The position numbers were made by a program, and so were the translations under genes. This document shows, in pieces, positions 22,802 through 35,200 of a stretch of DNA of 64,000 nucleotides. The DNA is from Euphorbia lathyris (Eukaryota > Streptophyta > Magnoliopsida > Malpighiales > Euphorbiaceae). The stretch covers positions 74,119,256 through 74,183,255 of the forward strand of contig NC_088911.1 in assembly GCF_963576675.1 (NCBI RefSeq), in the 5' to 3' direction. Below the pieces are notes generated by a model. The model was not told the DNA's origin, made no database searches, and worked only from the letters and a program-made list of their open reading frames with translations. Position 1 is the first letter of the stretch; the number at the start of each line of letters is the position of its first letter.

Positions 22802-22813
22802 TGGTATCAGAGC
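22802..22813 (+). other. primer binding site of element C
   Basis: TGGTATCAGAGC, the initiator Met tRNA PBS, one base after the LTR end. Confidence 0.88.
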
Positions 22814-22840
22814 TTACCATCCTTGGCCATTACACTTTAT

Positions 22841-25100
22841 ATGGTCAATAATGCTGAAAAGAAAACTCGGGTTGCCATTAAAGCACAAAATAAGCCATGG
22901 AAAACTTGGATCAATAGATCAATGATATGAATGCTTAGCTCCTAGACATTCGTGAGTCCACTGCATCTCAACTGCAGATGTTGCAAACATGGATGATGGA
23001 TATGCACGCTTCTCAGTAGCAACGCCTGGATTGTTTTAGCCATGAACAAATTCAAACACGGAAAGGACAGCTTACCACCCAGCAAACGCTTATGGAGCTT
23101 AACAACAACCTTAAAAGTCCTAAGAGGGTTTTTTGGGCTCACTGGATATTACATAAGGTTCATTAAAGGGTACGGGACTATAAGCAAGCCACTTAAGGAC
23201 TTACTTAAGAAATATGGGTTCACATTGTCTATTGAAGCCCAAGAAGCTTTTCTACATCTCAAGGAAATAATGACCACTGCTCCAGTTTTAGCACTACCTG
23301 ATTTCACACAACCATTTGTTCTTGAATGCAATCCTTATGCAATAAGGCATGCCCCTTTGCTACCTCTCTAAGAGCCTTAATCCCAGGAATCAATGGCTCT
23401 CTACCTATGAGAGGGAGCTTCTAGCCATTCTACAAGCATGCACTACATGGGGACAGTACTTGGAGAATTTTGTGTTTATTATAAAAACAGACCATGAAAG
23501 CATTAAGCCCCTACTTGAGCATAAATTGTACACTTATCTCCAACACAAGGGTATTTCTAAACTTCTGGGCCTAGTTTATATTCAGTATAAAAAAAGGGTA
23601 TTGAAAACAAAGTGGTTGATGCTTTATCTATGCAACATGAAGGTGAAGAATGATCTCAGGTTACATTGTTGTCTCTCGCTATGAATGTAACAACCTGGAT
23701 TGAAGATATTTAGTCCTCCTATGTGGATGATGAATGGTCTTCTACACTAATCAAATAATTATCAATTCAACTCCATTCTCACCCCGCTTACTGTTTTACA
23801 AATGGTCTTCACAAGTTTCACTCTAGGCTATATATGGGGTCCTCTATCGATTTAAAACAGAAAATTATGGAAGTGTGTCATAATTCTCTAATGGGAGGCC
23901 ACTCGGGCATCAAGGGCACCCTAACTCGTGTCCAACAACACTTCTATTGGCCTAATTTATCCCAATCTGTAACTAATTGGGTAGCTAACTGTGACACTTG
24001 TCAGCACTACAAAGCTGGCCATTCTACCTATTCAGGCCTCCTTCAACCACTTCCTATACCTGCATGAGCTTAGCAGGATGTAGCTATGGATTCTATAGAA
24101 ATGTTACCCAAGTCATATGGTTATGACACTATTTTGGTGCTGGTGGATCCTTTTTCTAAAGGAGGACACTTTATTGGCCTTTCCCATCCCTTCAATGCTG
24201 CTACTGTAGCTAAAGTCTTTTTGGACAACATCTTCAAGCTCCATAGGATGCCCCATTCCATTGTCTCTGATAGGGACAGAATCTTCACAAGCGTTTTTTG
24301 GAAGGAACTAATAAAGCTCCAAGGCACTTAGCTTCACTTCAGTAGTGTTTACCATCCGCAAACAAGTGGCCAATCAGAGCGGCTTAATCAATGCTTGGAG
24401 AACAACCTTCGAAGCATGTGTTTTCTCAACACTAAGAAATGGTCTAAATGGCTAAGTCTAGCTAAATACTAGTACAATTCCACCTATCACGGTGCCATTA
24501 AAATTTCCCCATTCCAAGCACTTTATGGTGTTGTTCCCCAGCTCCCCATCCTTCCTTTAGGCTCTTCCAATATGGCTGATATGGAAGATTTGCTGCAAGA
24601 ACGAGCTCAAATGAATTCCCACATCAAAGAATGCTTGTCTGCTTCTCAGAACAGGATGGAACAATTTGTTGATCAAAGGAGGACTGACAAGAAATTTAGG
24701 GTTGGAGACTGTGTATTTTTAAAGCTCCAATCTTATAGACAAGTTATTATTGCCTTAAAGAGCTCTCTCAAACTTTCTGCTTGTAACTATGGACCATTTC
24801 AAATCAAAGAACGTGTTTGCAAAGTGGCTACAAGCTACCACTTCCCCTAAGTTGTAGAATACATGATGTGTTTCACGTATCATTGCTAAAGAAAAGGCCT
24901 GCTCTAACTACTTCTCCATTAACCACTCTACCTCCTACTGTAGCTGGTGAATTTGTCATTCAACCGAAGAAAGTGTTGAATTCTCACAACGCCATCATCA
25001 ATGACAAAGCAGTTCCTCAACTTTTGATTCACTGAGATGGCATGTCTACTATTGATGCCATATGTGAAGATCAGGCTACAATTGCAACTCAATTTACTGA
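22841..25100 (+). pseudogene. Ty3/gypsy chromovirus gag-pol, internally deleted and broken
   Basis: A short gag start (from about 22841, with stops) runs to about 23090 and is joined directly to the end of RT (LRGFFGLTGYYIRFIKGYG, from 23115), so most of gag, the protease and the RT palm are gone. Then follow RNase H (LSTYERELLAI, 23349-23684), the integrase HHCC zinc finger (H-H-CDTCQ, 23834-24067), the integrase core with Asp in LVLVDPFSKGGHF, SDRDRIF and YHPQTSGQSERLNQ (24086-24480), and the C-terminal part (RVGDCVFLKLQ, IHDVFHVSLLKK). A chromodomain-like end (LLIH, stop, DGMS..CEDQ) lies at about 25015-25070. Stops include TGA 24065, TAG 24071, TAG 24329, TAG 24470 and TGA 25033, plus a frameshift near 24845. 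A tail with that arrangement fits plant chromoviruses. Confidence 0.85.
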
Positions 25101-25145
25101 GTTTGTTCGTTCTTGGGTATAAGAATGCAGTAAATGAGAGGGTAT

Positions 25146-25526
25146 TGTCGCATATAAACGATGGGTTAAAAGTTAGAGGATTGGTTATGTAATTTTCTTG
25201 GTTCCTATTTACCAATTATATATTTTGTTATATTTCTGCAATATGTTTTGAATTCCCTAAAGGTCTTATTAGTCGTTTTCAGCATTATAGCTAGGTTGTT
25301 AGTTTTTGGACTGTAGTGAAATTGTTAGGAGTTTGTAGCCAGTCATAACATATTACAGTTGTATTGTAACTGTTTGTCTCTTCCTGCTCTCTATTTAGAG
25401 AAACATTGAAACCTATGCAATTACTCAATAAAATTATCCTCTGTAAATTCTTATTCTTCCCTATCTCTTCTCTTTCTTCTCTCATCTAAATCTTCCTTAA
25501 CATAACGCAAAACATTGGTTTTCACA
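25146..25526 (+). repeat. 3' LTR of element C
   Basis: About 381 bp from TGTCGCATATAAACG to TTTTCACA, preceded by a purine-rich tract (AAATGAGAGGGTA). Its last 120 bp match 22678-22800. Element C is therefore in plus orientation, with a large internal deletion. Confidence 0.8.
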
Positions 25527-27129
25527 TTGTTGTAGTATAAGGTTCTGTTATGAAAGCTCAGCCATAATCTAATTGTTTTCTCTCTTCCTTAATTAACTAA
25601 TTTATGTATTTTATAGTGAAAATTTTGCTGAAATATGATTTTAGTGTTGGGACTTGGCAATTGTTGAGTTTTGAGCAGTGTGAACTAAATTTGCAATTTT
25701 TTGCATAATGTGTCTAGGGTGCAAAGTAGACACAATTGATCTTTGGTGAAACCTTCATAATTGTTAAGCTTGCTTGTTTTCACGTTTTTTACTGTTTTTT
25801 ACATTTTTACACATTTTTTTACATTCTTCTTTTAAATAATATATATTAAATATTTTAAAAAATTGATGGTAGGAATTAAAATTTTACAAGAAATAACTTA
25901 AGGATAGATAATGTTAAGTTTTGAACGAAAAAATTAGCTATACACGTCATCAACCAAACATATGAATAGTTATTCCTAAGAAATATTCCTTGTGAATAAC
26001 TATTCTATTTCGTTCCATGAACCAAATGATACCTAAAAGTCTCTATTTTCTCTATCATTGAGAAAGCTCTCTCCTAGTCCCCTCTTTATTTCATTTTTTT
26101 TATTAATAGGAGTCTCTCTCATATCAGTATTAGTAAATATAACAATATATAATAATTTTAATGATAAAAAATAAATAAGGAATGAATATTATTGAAAATG
26201 ACATGTATTTTAATGTTTTAAATAGCTAAAAATCAATTGCGTATGTTATTTTTAAAGAGGGAATAAAAAACCTCTTGAAAATGCTCTAGACCATTCTTCT
26301 ATAAGTTATACCAACTATTTAGTTAAAAAGTTTTGGCAGAAATTTCCAATCTTAAAGGCCTAATTAGTACCATTACTAGTCCCATTTCTTGGATTGAGAA
26401 TCCTAGCTAACTCATTGTGGCATTGCATGTTTAAATCAAAATAATTCCATTTTCACATTGCCAGGAGAAAATAGGAATGGAATTATTTTCTGGTAAAAAA
26501 AGCTTGACACATCACTTGGAAGGAGTTAACAACCTTCAACAGCAAGCAATTACAATAAACTAGAGAGACAAGAGTGAAACAAGCAGGTAAGTAAGTCAAC
26601 TGTAAATATTACTGCAACACAGATTATCCTTTGCCTCCGGTAAAAGTCTAGTTTATTAATTTTGTTACATGAACCCAAATTTACTGCATGTATCCAAAAC
26701 CAAAATTGCTCCAATTTATAAATAAAGATAATATCGTTTCTTACTATTGAAAGTATATTTACACTAGAAACAAATTTGGACCTTATCCCTCTTGACTGAT
26801 CAAAATGTTACAAGAACCTTGGAATCATTAAAAAATAAATAAAAGTATTTCCTTCTCTGATAGAGATTGGCACATAATTCTGAGGAACTTTTATGAATGT
26901 TCCTTTACATAAAAGAAAGCAAAGATGAGGTGTAAATTTTATAAGCACTATATACAAACAAACAGCATACAACAAATGAACAAAATGATAGCAACTGCAA
27001 GCTTACAGTGCCACACCCCCATAAATAAATATATGCATTTCTCCTGCTACCTTCTCTGCTGTTAGGACTTATAATATTTTGCTTCCATCTGGAAAACCAA
27101 TTCCCTAGTTGCAAAACCACATCTTCATC
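25527..27129. other. intergenic stretch and likely 3' UTR of the IF-2 gene
   Basis: No coding content is seen. The part next to 27129 should hold the 3' UTR of the minus-strand IF-2 gene. A minus-strand AATAAA is present at about 26652-26657, which would give a 3' UTR near 480-500 nt (inference). At about 25954-25998 there is a perfect 12-bp inverted repeat (GAATAGTTATTC...GAATAACTATTC) in a context resembling a small MITE; its ends were not established. Confidence 0.4.
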
Positions 27130-29234
27130 TTACACGTTAATCCCTGCTTCTTCCAGGGCAGCTGTCATTGAAGCTGATGCCTCTTCTAGGGTTCGCTTCT
27201 TCTCCACTGTTCTGAATGCCTCAATAGTATCTCCTTCCTCCCAATTGTCATAGTCTTCCAACCCTATACCACATTCTAGTCCAACATTTACCTGCCACAG
27301 GATTAAATGATTTCATTTTTAAATACTAAGTGCCACTACTTCATGGTTTGCCAACCAGATTTCCAGCTCTGTGCTACAATCTATATCTTTAATATGTTGT
27401 AAGGGTATCATACACAAAATTTGTCGAAATTAAGCATCAATAATACAAAGAGAAATATGAAAACACACACACACACACACAAACACTAATTACTGAAACT
27501 TAAAGAGCTGTCTCAAGGCAAGGAAAGACTTAAAGGAACTGTCTCGTGATTCTCTCAGCAAGGTTGCCTCAACCCAGGTGATAGGCAAAGAAAAGCTTGG
27601 AAATATTTTAACTTCTTTTTAGAATTTTAAATACTTTTTCAGAAGGGAACATCATTAATCAAAGGGCTTTGGGAAAGCAATGTATAATTTTAGGGGGTAA
27701 ATTTCATCAATCGTATACAACCTTTGTCCTATTTCACACTTTGGTGTACAACCTTCATTTTGTCACACTAAAATGTACCACCTTATAGGTGACCTCCCAC
27801 TATGGTGTACAACAGGTAAAAATGACCGGTCAACCCGAAGTCAACATGCCACATCAACATTTTTCATCCTAATAGTGGGACCCACAAACTATAAAAAAAT
27901 TAATTTGATCATTTTGTCTCTTTTACCCTTATCCCCATCTCTTCATCTTCTTCCCTCAAATTTCTTTCTCTCTCTCTTCAAATTTCCTTCTCTCTCTCTC
28001 CATTTATTTTCTGCAAATACTTTCTCTCTCTAACTTTCCTTTTCTCCCTCAAAATTTCAGCAGCAGTTGGGTTGCTTCGTTTCAAATAAGATTATGATCT
28101 GATCTGTTCTGATAACACATTTAATACATGTACATACAATATTGGGAAATATTTAAGATCTATGAATTGATGGAGGACACTCAGTTCATTTTTAGCAATG
28201 GACCACAATCCTCCGACGACAATACTCGTCGGCCATAACCAGATGGATTCAAGATTATACCGTTTATCTCCACCTGAGGTATCTTCCTTTTTAAAATAAC
28301 ACTAATTTAATGTTAATCCTTGATCAAAACACCTTAATCCGTGTGATATAATATTATTGAGTATTGACATTGCATTACTAATAGGTTATTAATGATACGC
28401 AGGATTTGGAATTAGGAAGATTGTTGGTGAGAACTATTCCTGTATACAATAATATATAAGCTAATGATGAAATATTGGTGGTGACTAAAGGAAAGACATG
28501 GATCAGTGTCACGATTTTTCATAATTTGTGATGAACTATATTCATTATGAAGAATATATATGGATGGTTCAAAATAATACTCCATACCAAGGAGATAGAA
28601 GGGAAAGGCATTTCGAAAGAAGACAACAAGTTATGAGCACCAACAGCAGCTCCAGATTTAATCTGCAATTTCGGATGTTTAATACCAAAAACATCGAATC
28701 TGGAAAAAAATCAGTTATAATAGAGTTATATTAGAGTTGGGTTGTCTTTTTATTACATAGAGAGATTAAAAGCTTTTAGAGAGAGAGAAGAGTTAGAGAG
28801 AGAAATGGAAAGAGAGAGGGATGAGATACATAAAATAAAGGAAGAGAGTGAGTGGGTTCTATTTTTTTTCAATTTGGAAGGGATGAGGGTATTTTAGTAA
28901 TTCCATATTAGGGGTGTTGATTTTTGACTTTTAAAGTGGTCAAAATGATGATGTGGCAATGTTGACTTGCATTGACCGGTCATTTTTACCGGCTGTACAC
29001 TTTAGTGGGAGGTCACCAGAAAGTTGTACACTTTAGTGTGAAAAAAATTTGGTTGTACACCAAAGTGTGAAAACAGGTAAAGGTTGTAAACCACGTATGT
29101 AATTTACCCTAATTTTAGGTAATAAACAATGATTTGGTTTTGCAAAACTTTTCCAAAGCATATTCAACTTAGTAAAGATAAAAGGAGGCATATGAAGAGT
29201 CAGCACATTGCAAAATATTAATTGGGGAAAGACG

Positions 29235-29275
<41 letters not shown>

Positions 29276-32200
29276 CTTTAAGAAAAAAGAGACTGCGGAA
29301 AATGCTGCCCTTGTGTACCAGAAACTACAAGCTTCTGTAAACAAGAAGAAGAAAATCGATTAGAAAAGGATTCTACTTGAAGAAAATCGAAGCAAATTTG
29401 AGAACTCAATTTTTTCTTATTTTTCACTTTGTGGTTTGTTTTCTTTTGCTTGTTTTGGGTCTTAAATAAAATATTAATTATGATTTATGTAATTCTATAT
29501 TCATTTTATGAAACCTCAATGCTGTTTTTGTATATGTATGTACCCTCTTCTAAGTAGCATTATTTTGCTTGGCGAGCGCCTAGGTTGGTGCCTAACATCT
29601 TGAGCAATTTGAAGTCTCATTGACTTAAGGATGCCAAGCGCTATTAATTACACCAATAGAACATTAAGCTACACAACAGTATCTCACAGCTCCATGGCAG
29701 CACCACAAATATCAACAAAAACAAAAAATGCACAATGCTCCACAAAATTATAAAACAGAGCAATGGCATGTTTGATAACACTCACATTCCAGCAATTTTG
29801 ACTTATCAATAGGATAGGAATTATCCTAAGAACGAGGTAGTAATAACCAGCTGCTCCATTGGACACCAAACCCAACAGTTATTAAAGATTCTGCAATGCT
29901 TTTGCGATAAGATATTGGCATGGTTACAGCTGGTTAATACACATCCGATCCTATTATCAGATATCAGTTGTATTCAGGCTTCCATTGCATCACAATGTAT
30001 TAGATTAACTGATTCTAACAATAACTGCAAGCATCTGTAAAAATAAGGAAATAATTACATTTTTATGCCTACATATAAATTTGCGTATCAAACCCTTTGC
30101 ATAAATTAAATGTAAACAAATCTTTGCAAGGCAAGGAGGGCAGAAGATTGATACCAATACCAACTAAAAATAGAGCTTAAAAATATTTGAACAACCATAA
30201 ACTTTATCCGGTAGAAAAAACAGAAATATAAGGGATCAAAGTCAATACCTCTTTGACAATTTCCTTAACTCGTCTCAAGGAATCAAGAACACCAGTGTGG
30301 ACTATCTTCCGTTTTCGAACAACCTTAATCCCACAGCCTTTCTCTATTTTCCCATCTGTTACCATGCATCCCGCAACACGACCACTGCCACTGCTAAATA
30401 CAGCACGAACTTCTGCTAAGCCAATTGTTTCTTGTTCCTATACATAGACATGCAACACTTGTAAGACTTCAATTATGGAATATTCACTGATCAAATTAGT
30501 ATTTATTCCCTTGCCAAGAAGACTAATGGCTCATATCCATATGGTCTGATAATAGACAGTGATTTAAATAAGGAAGAAACAGTTGACTATGAGTGGAAGC
30601 ATAAAATAACGATACAAAACAAATCCAATGCACAATGCTTTAAACTAACAAGGGTTTGCAGCAATCAAAATAATGCAGCATCGTATAAAACTGAAGTTTC
30701 TATTAGGAAGACAAGGATATTAGCATAAAGAAACTGCACTGAAATATAAGCATACTAATAATGAGGAAATGCTGAACAACATGGAGAGCCAAAGGGGAAA
30801 GAAATGGAAAATAAAAGAGAGAGAGAAAATTGTAATAACACTTTCTATATTCCTATACTCTGTACTCAAAGCTTTGATTATAAACCAGGCCAGGAAATGA
30901 CAGGCAAACAGATCCTCTTGTACCTTTTGTTCTATTTAGAGCCACCATTATTAATTGATACCTATAATAATGGTACCCATCCAACTCTCTGGTGCATTCC
31001 AAAAATATTTAAAAATAGAGAAATTACTGAAATCCTCCAAATTTAGACATCATTGATGTCAAAAGCACGAGAGGCGCTAGCATAGGTGCCCGAAGGCCTC
31101 AGACCTCCCTAGGTGAGGCACCTTTAGTAAGGTGCTGCCTAGACAAGCACCACAACCCTGGCATAGAGAAGGCATGCTTTTGCAATTTTCTGATTATTTT
31201 TTTTTTTTTCTAATTTCCGATGCTATTTTTGCTAGGTGTCAAATATTAATATGAATTGGGCCTTTAACTACAAGCACCACAACCCTGGCATAGAGAAGGC
31301 ATGCTTTTGCAATTTTCTGAGTTCTTTTCTAATTAAGGATGCTATTTTTGCTAGGTGTCAGATGTTAATATGAATTGGGCCTTTAACTATCAGCTTAAGC
31401 TTTTAGTAGGGAAGTAGAAAACATCAATAATCGGAAGGATTTTGGAAAGACAATATATGATTTAAGGAAATAATATCATACACATTGACTTCTGTTTCGT
31501 AAATATTATAGTTTTCAAAAGCTAAACATATTGAGGGAAATTGGGGTAACAGAAAAGAGTAAGATTACATAATATTGAGTGGGAACTATAACAGTTGTTT
31601 GTCTCTTTATATAGAAACAAAAATACGAGGAGAAAGACACACCAAAGACTGCAGACTTTGGCAAGAGAACTGTGGGACGAATGCAGTTTTACAAGAAACA
31701 AAAAAAAATTAAGGATAATAATAACAATAATAATAAACCTAGCTTTATTAGTAAGAAAGGAAGATCGTTTAGAAAAGAGTTCTTTTGAAGAAGACCACAG
31801 CAACAAGTTCAAGTCTTAATTCTTAGATTAAAAATGTAGACTTGTTAGCTTTGTTCTTTTTGTATATTTTCCTTGTTCCTTCTTTTTTTAATCTTCATAC
31901 TTGAAAATGATTATCATCATAACTTACATTATTCTATATTTATTTTATTTATGTTTTTACCCTTTCTTTTTTTAAGTAGCGGCCTTAGTTCATTAATGCG
32001 CTAGGCTCATATATGCTAATGATATGCCAATTTAATGCAAACCATGTAACCAAGCAGTTTAACAAGGCAAGCATTAAAATAATCACCACAGAAGGTTGTA
32101 AAAAGGTTTGTCAAGTTATATTCCATAGAGTTTAAAGCTCAGGAAAAAGTAATGGTCCATCCAAAAACTCACCCTACCCCATATCTAATTTCTTCCCTTC

Positions 32201-35200
32201 CTCCACAAAGCTCATCATGAAAAAAAAAAGGTAGTATAGGGCAAAATAATTCGGTACACTGCAACTAATATTCAACCTATGCACCCAGTTTGATATTATA
32301 GAATAGGATATTACTCGAGGGGGGAAAAAGTTACTGGTTTTCCTAGGCTGTTAATAGAAAAAAAAAAAAAAAAAAGGAAAGAAAGGATAAATGCTTTTGA
32401 ATTAACCTCAATAGGCTCCAGAAGTCCTTCCATTGCTTTTCGCACATCATCAATGAGTTCATAGATGACTCTGTATAGCCGAATCTCAACACCTTTATTG
32501 TCTGCATAACTCTTGACAGAACCTGGTGCTTTGACATTAAATCCTAAAATGATAGCTTCACTAGCTATGGCAAGATCAACATCACTTGCACTCACATCCC
32601 CAGTTGCTTGCAAGAGAAACTTCAAGGTCACATTAGCTTGAGGGAGCACATGTAAAGCTTGTCTGACAGCTTCAATAGATCCCTGCAGTGCAACGTATTT
32701 TGACAAAACCTCAGTGTAGTAGAGCATATTTACAGTCATTAGTATGATTACTAGTGGAATTGCATTTAATGTGAAGAAACTAATTCAATCTGTCATCAAT
32801 AGATCTCATATTGCTTTCAAGATAGCCATCAAAAGTAAGATCTAAAGCATTTCCAACTCCTGGGAAAGGCTGTTGAGCCAGCAGTGTACATACAGGACAA
32901 CTTATAGGTTGAAATCCAGTTTAAATTCTAAAAATCATGAAAAGCGGTCTAAGAAAAACTAGGAAAATTAGATTTTGATCTTCCAAGGATGTATATAATC
33001 CTAAATAAAACATTAGCAAATTTTCTATTTAAAGCCTCAAGAAGCTTAATTTGACGTATCATCAGGTCCCACCAATTGAAAACGACATTGAATTAAATAT
33101 TTCTAAGACCACAAACAAGCTTCATAAAATGATTACTGATTTGTTTAAATAAACAATGATCTTTTCCAGCACAGAGATCCTAAAAAGCACTAAGAATGAT
33201 TATGATTCCTGATATCCTCTCTGAAGAGTTGGCTACTCAGCATCTACCATGGGTACAATAATTTGTACAACCAAGCTATGTCCTCCCAGTCCTCTCCTAT
33301 GAGGGAAAGGTAATCTAAAAAATCCAATGCCCACTCAGGAGATGGACCAAATTGAAAAAACATAATCGGTATGCCTATCAAATATTAATTTCAACTAATT
33401 AAACAATAATAAATAGGCAAGTATTATCTGTTGAACTAGAATTTGCAAACCAGTATGTAAATCAACTAATGTGAAAATAAAAGTAAGGCTTAATACATCA
33501 GTTGCCCCTTGAACTTGTCCAAAAAGCTTGATTGGCCCTCTGAACTTACATGGTGTCTTCTTGGCCCCCAAAACTTCCTTAAAGTGTCATGATTAAGTCC
33601 CTAAATCTATAAAACACCATAAAAGTGTAAAAAGTAGAAAGTTAATTTGTTTTAAAGATTTAGAATCACGAATTAGGTCTTTATTTTTTAAGTTTTGAAT
33701 TTTTTTACAGCTTTAGATAAATTGAGATTCATAACACTTTAAACAAGTTTAAGGGGCAAGTTTTAAGGGGCAAATGGATCACTGTGAGCAAGTTTAGGGG
33801 GGCAATAGGTCACTCAAAACAAATCCAAGTGGCAAATAGGTTATTTTAAACAAGTTGAGAGGGCTAAAGAAACACTTTGTAAGTTTAGGGGGCCAATCAA
33901 GCTTTTGGGACAAGTTCAAGGGGCTCTTGATGTATTTAGCCTAAAAATAATAAATAAAAAAGACAACATTAGAGTCTAGACTATATTCAAATTTTCATAC
34001 AAGAAGACAAAGTTTTACTAATCATGGAATTTTTATTTGTTCTTCTATAATATTGTTGTCTTCCTTCCAGTACAAATGGAAAAAGAATGATCCCAACAAC
34101 CATATCTAACATAGGGTAAGTTGTTAAAAATCCCTAGACAGGATATAGTTCGGAGGTCACCGTTTCAAAATTCACTTTTAGTCCCTCAGAAAAATTCTGT
34201 TAGCAGATTATATAAACCTGCTGAATGAGATATACGGTATACCCATATAAAAGTTGTTTTAAAATGAACTCTAGTTTCCTTTCTTCTCTTTCTCTCTCCT
34301 AAAATTTTCATATTCACTAGAATTCATCCCTCCCTCTCTGCTGTCAAAAACTCCTATGACCCTAATTCTCTTTCAGCTATTGATCTGATATAGTCTTCTG
34401 ACACCCTTGATGGCCTCCCAAATTAAAATTGGATCAAATATCATGGATTCAAATCATATATTATTGCTTTTCCAGGTTTTTGATCTATTTTCTTGTTGAA
34501 TTAATATCTAAATATTGATACAGAAGGTGATGTGATGTGAGTGTTTACCTCGTGTAAATGCATGAGTATTTACCCATGCCAAATACTGAAAACCCGCAAA
34601 ATCATTGGCCAGTTCAAGCTCATAAATTTTGGTTCTTACAGATTAAAACTTTGAACTAGCTTAGTATTTACGTTTGTCCAGGCTTATTTGTGTGTGCCGA
34701 TCAAACTTTGGGAAGGAATCCCATGCCCAGCATGAGCTAAAAAGCCAGTGTAAGCATAAAAACCAACCCATTCCTCCAGTATATACTATTTATGTTGTAA
34801 GAAATATGCATACCTGTACGTCAACTTTCATAATTATATTCAACTGGTGCAAGTCAAGTCCAGACAGCTTTCCTGATGACATGGCCGATCCCAAGGAAGA
34901 AAGTGTGACCTTTCCATCACCAGCTTTTGCTGATATACGTTCATCCCGCAATGATATAGCACGTGCTTCTGCCTTTTCACGCGCAATATCTAGGGAGGAA
35001 ACAACCTCAAATTCATCACCAGCGATTGGTACGTTACTCAATCCAATAACCTATTAAGTATTAAGTAAGGAAAGTTTAGAAAAGCAATTGAGAACCATGG
35101 GCGCAGAGCCATTTCGTTAGAGACATAAACCTGTATTAAAAAAAATGACAAGGAAAATTGAAAAGAATCTATAAAGTCAAATCAGAATAAAATTAAGCTG

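Noticed and set aside
29033..29344. Minus-strand ORF of 103 aa in intron 11
   Set aside because: It is built on the poly(A) tract (a run of Phe) and the transposon end; no coding signal.
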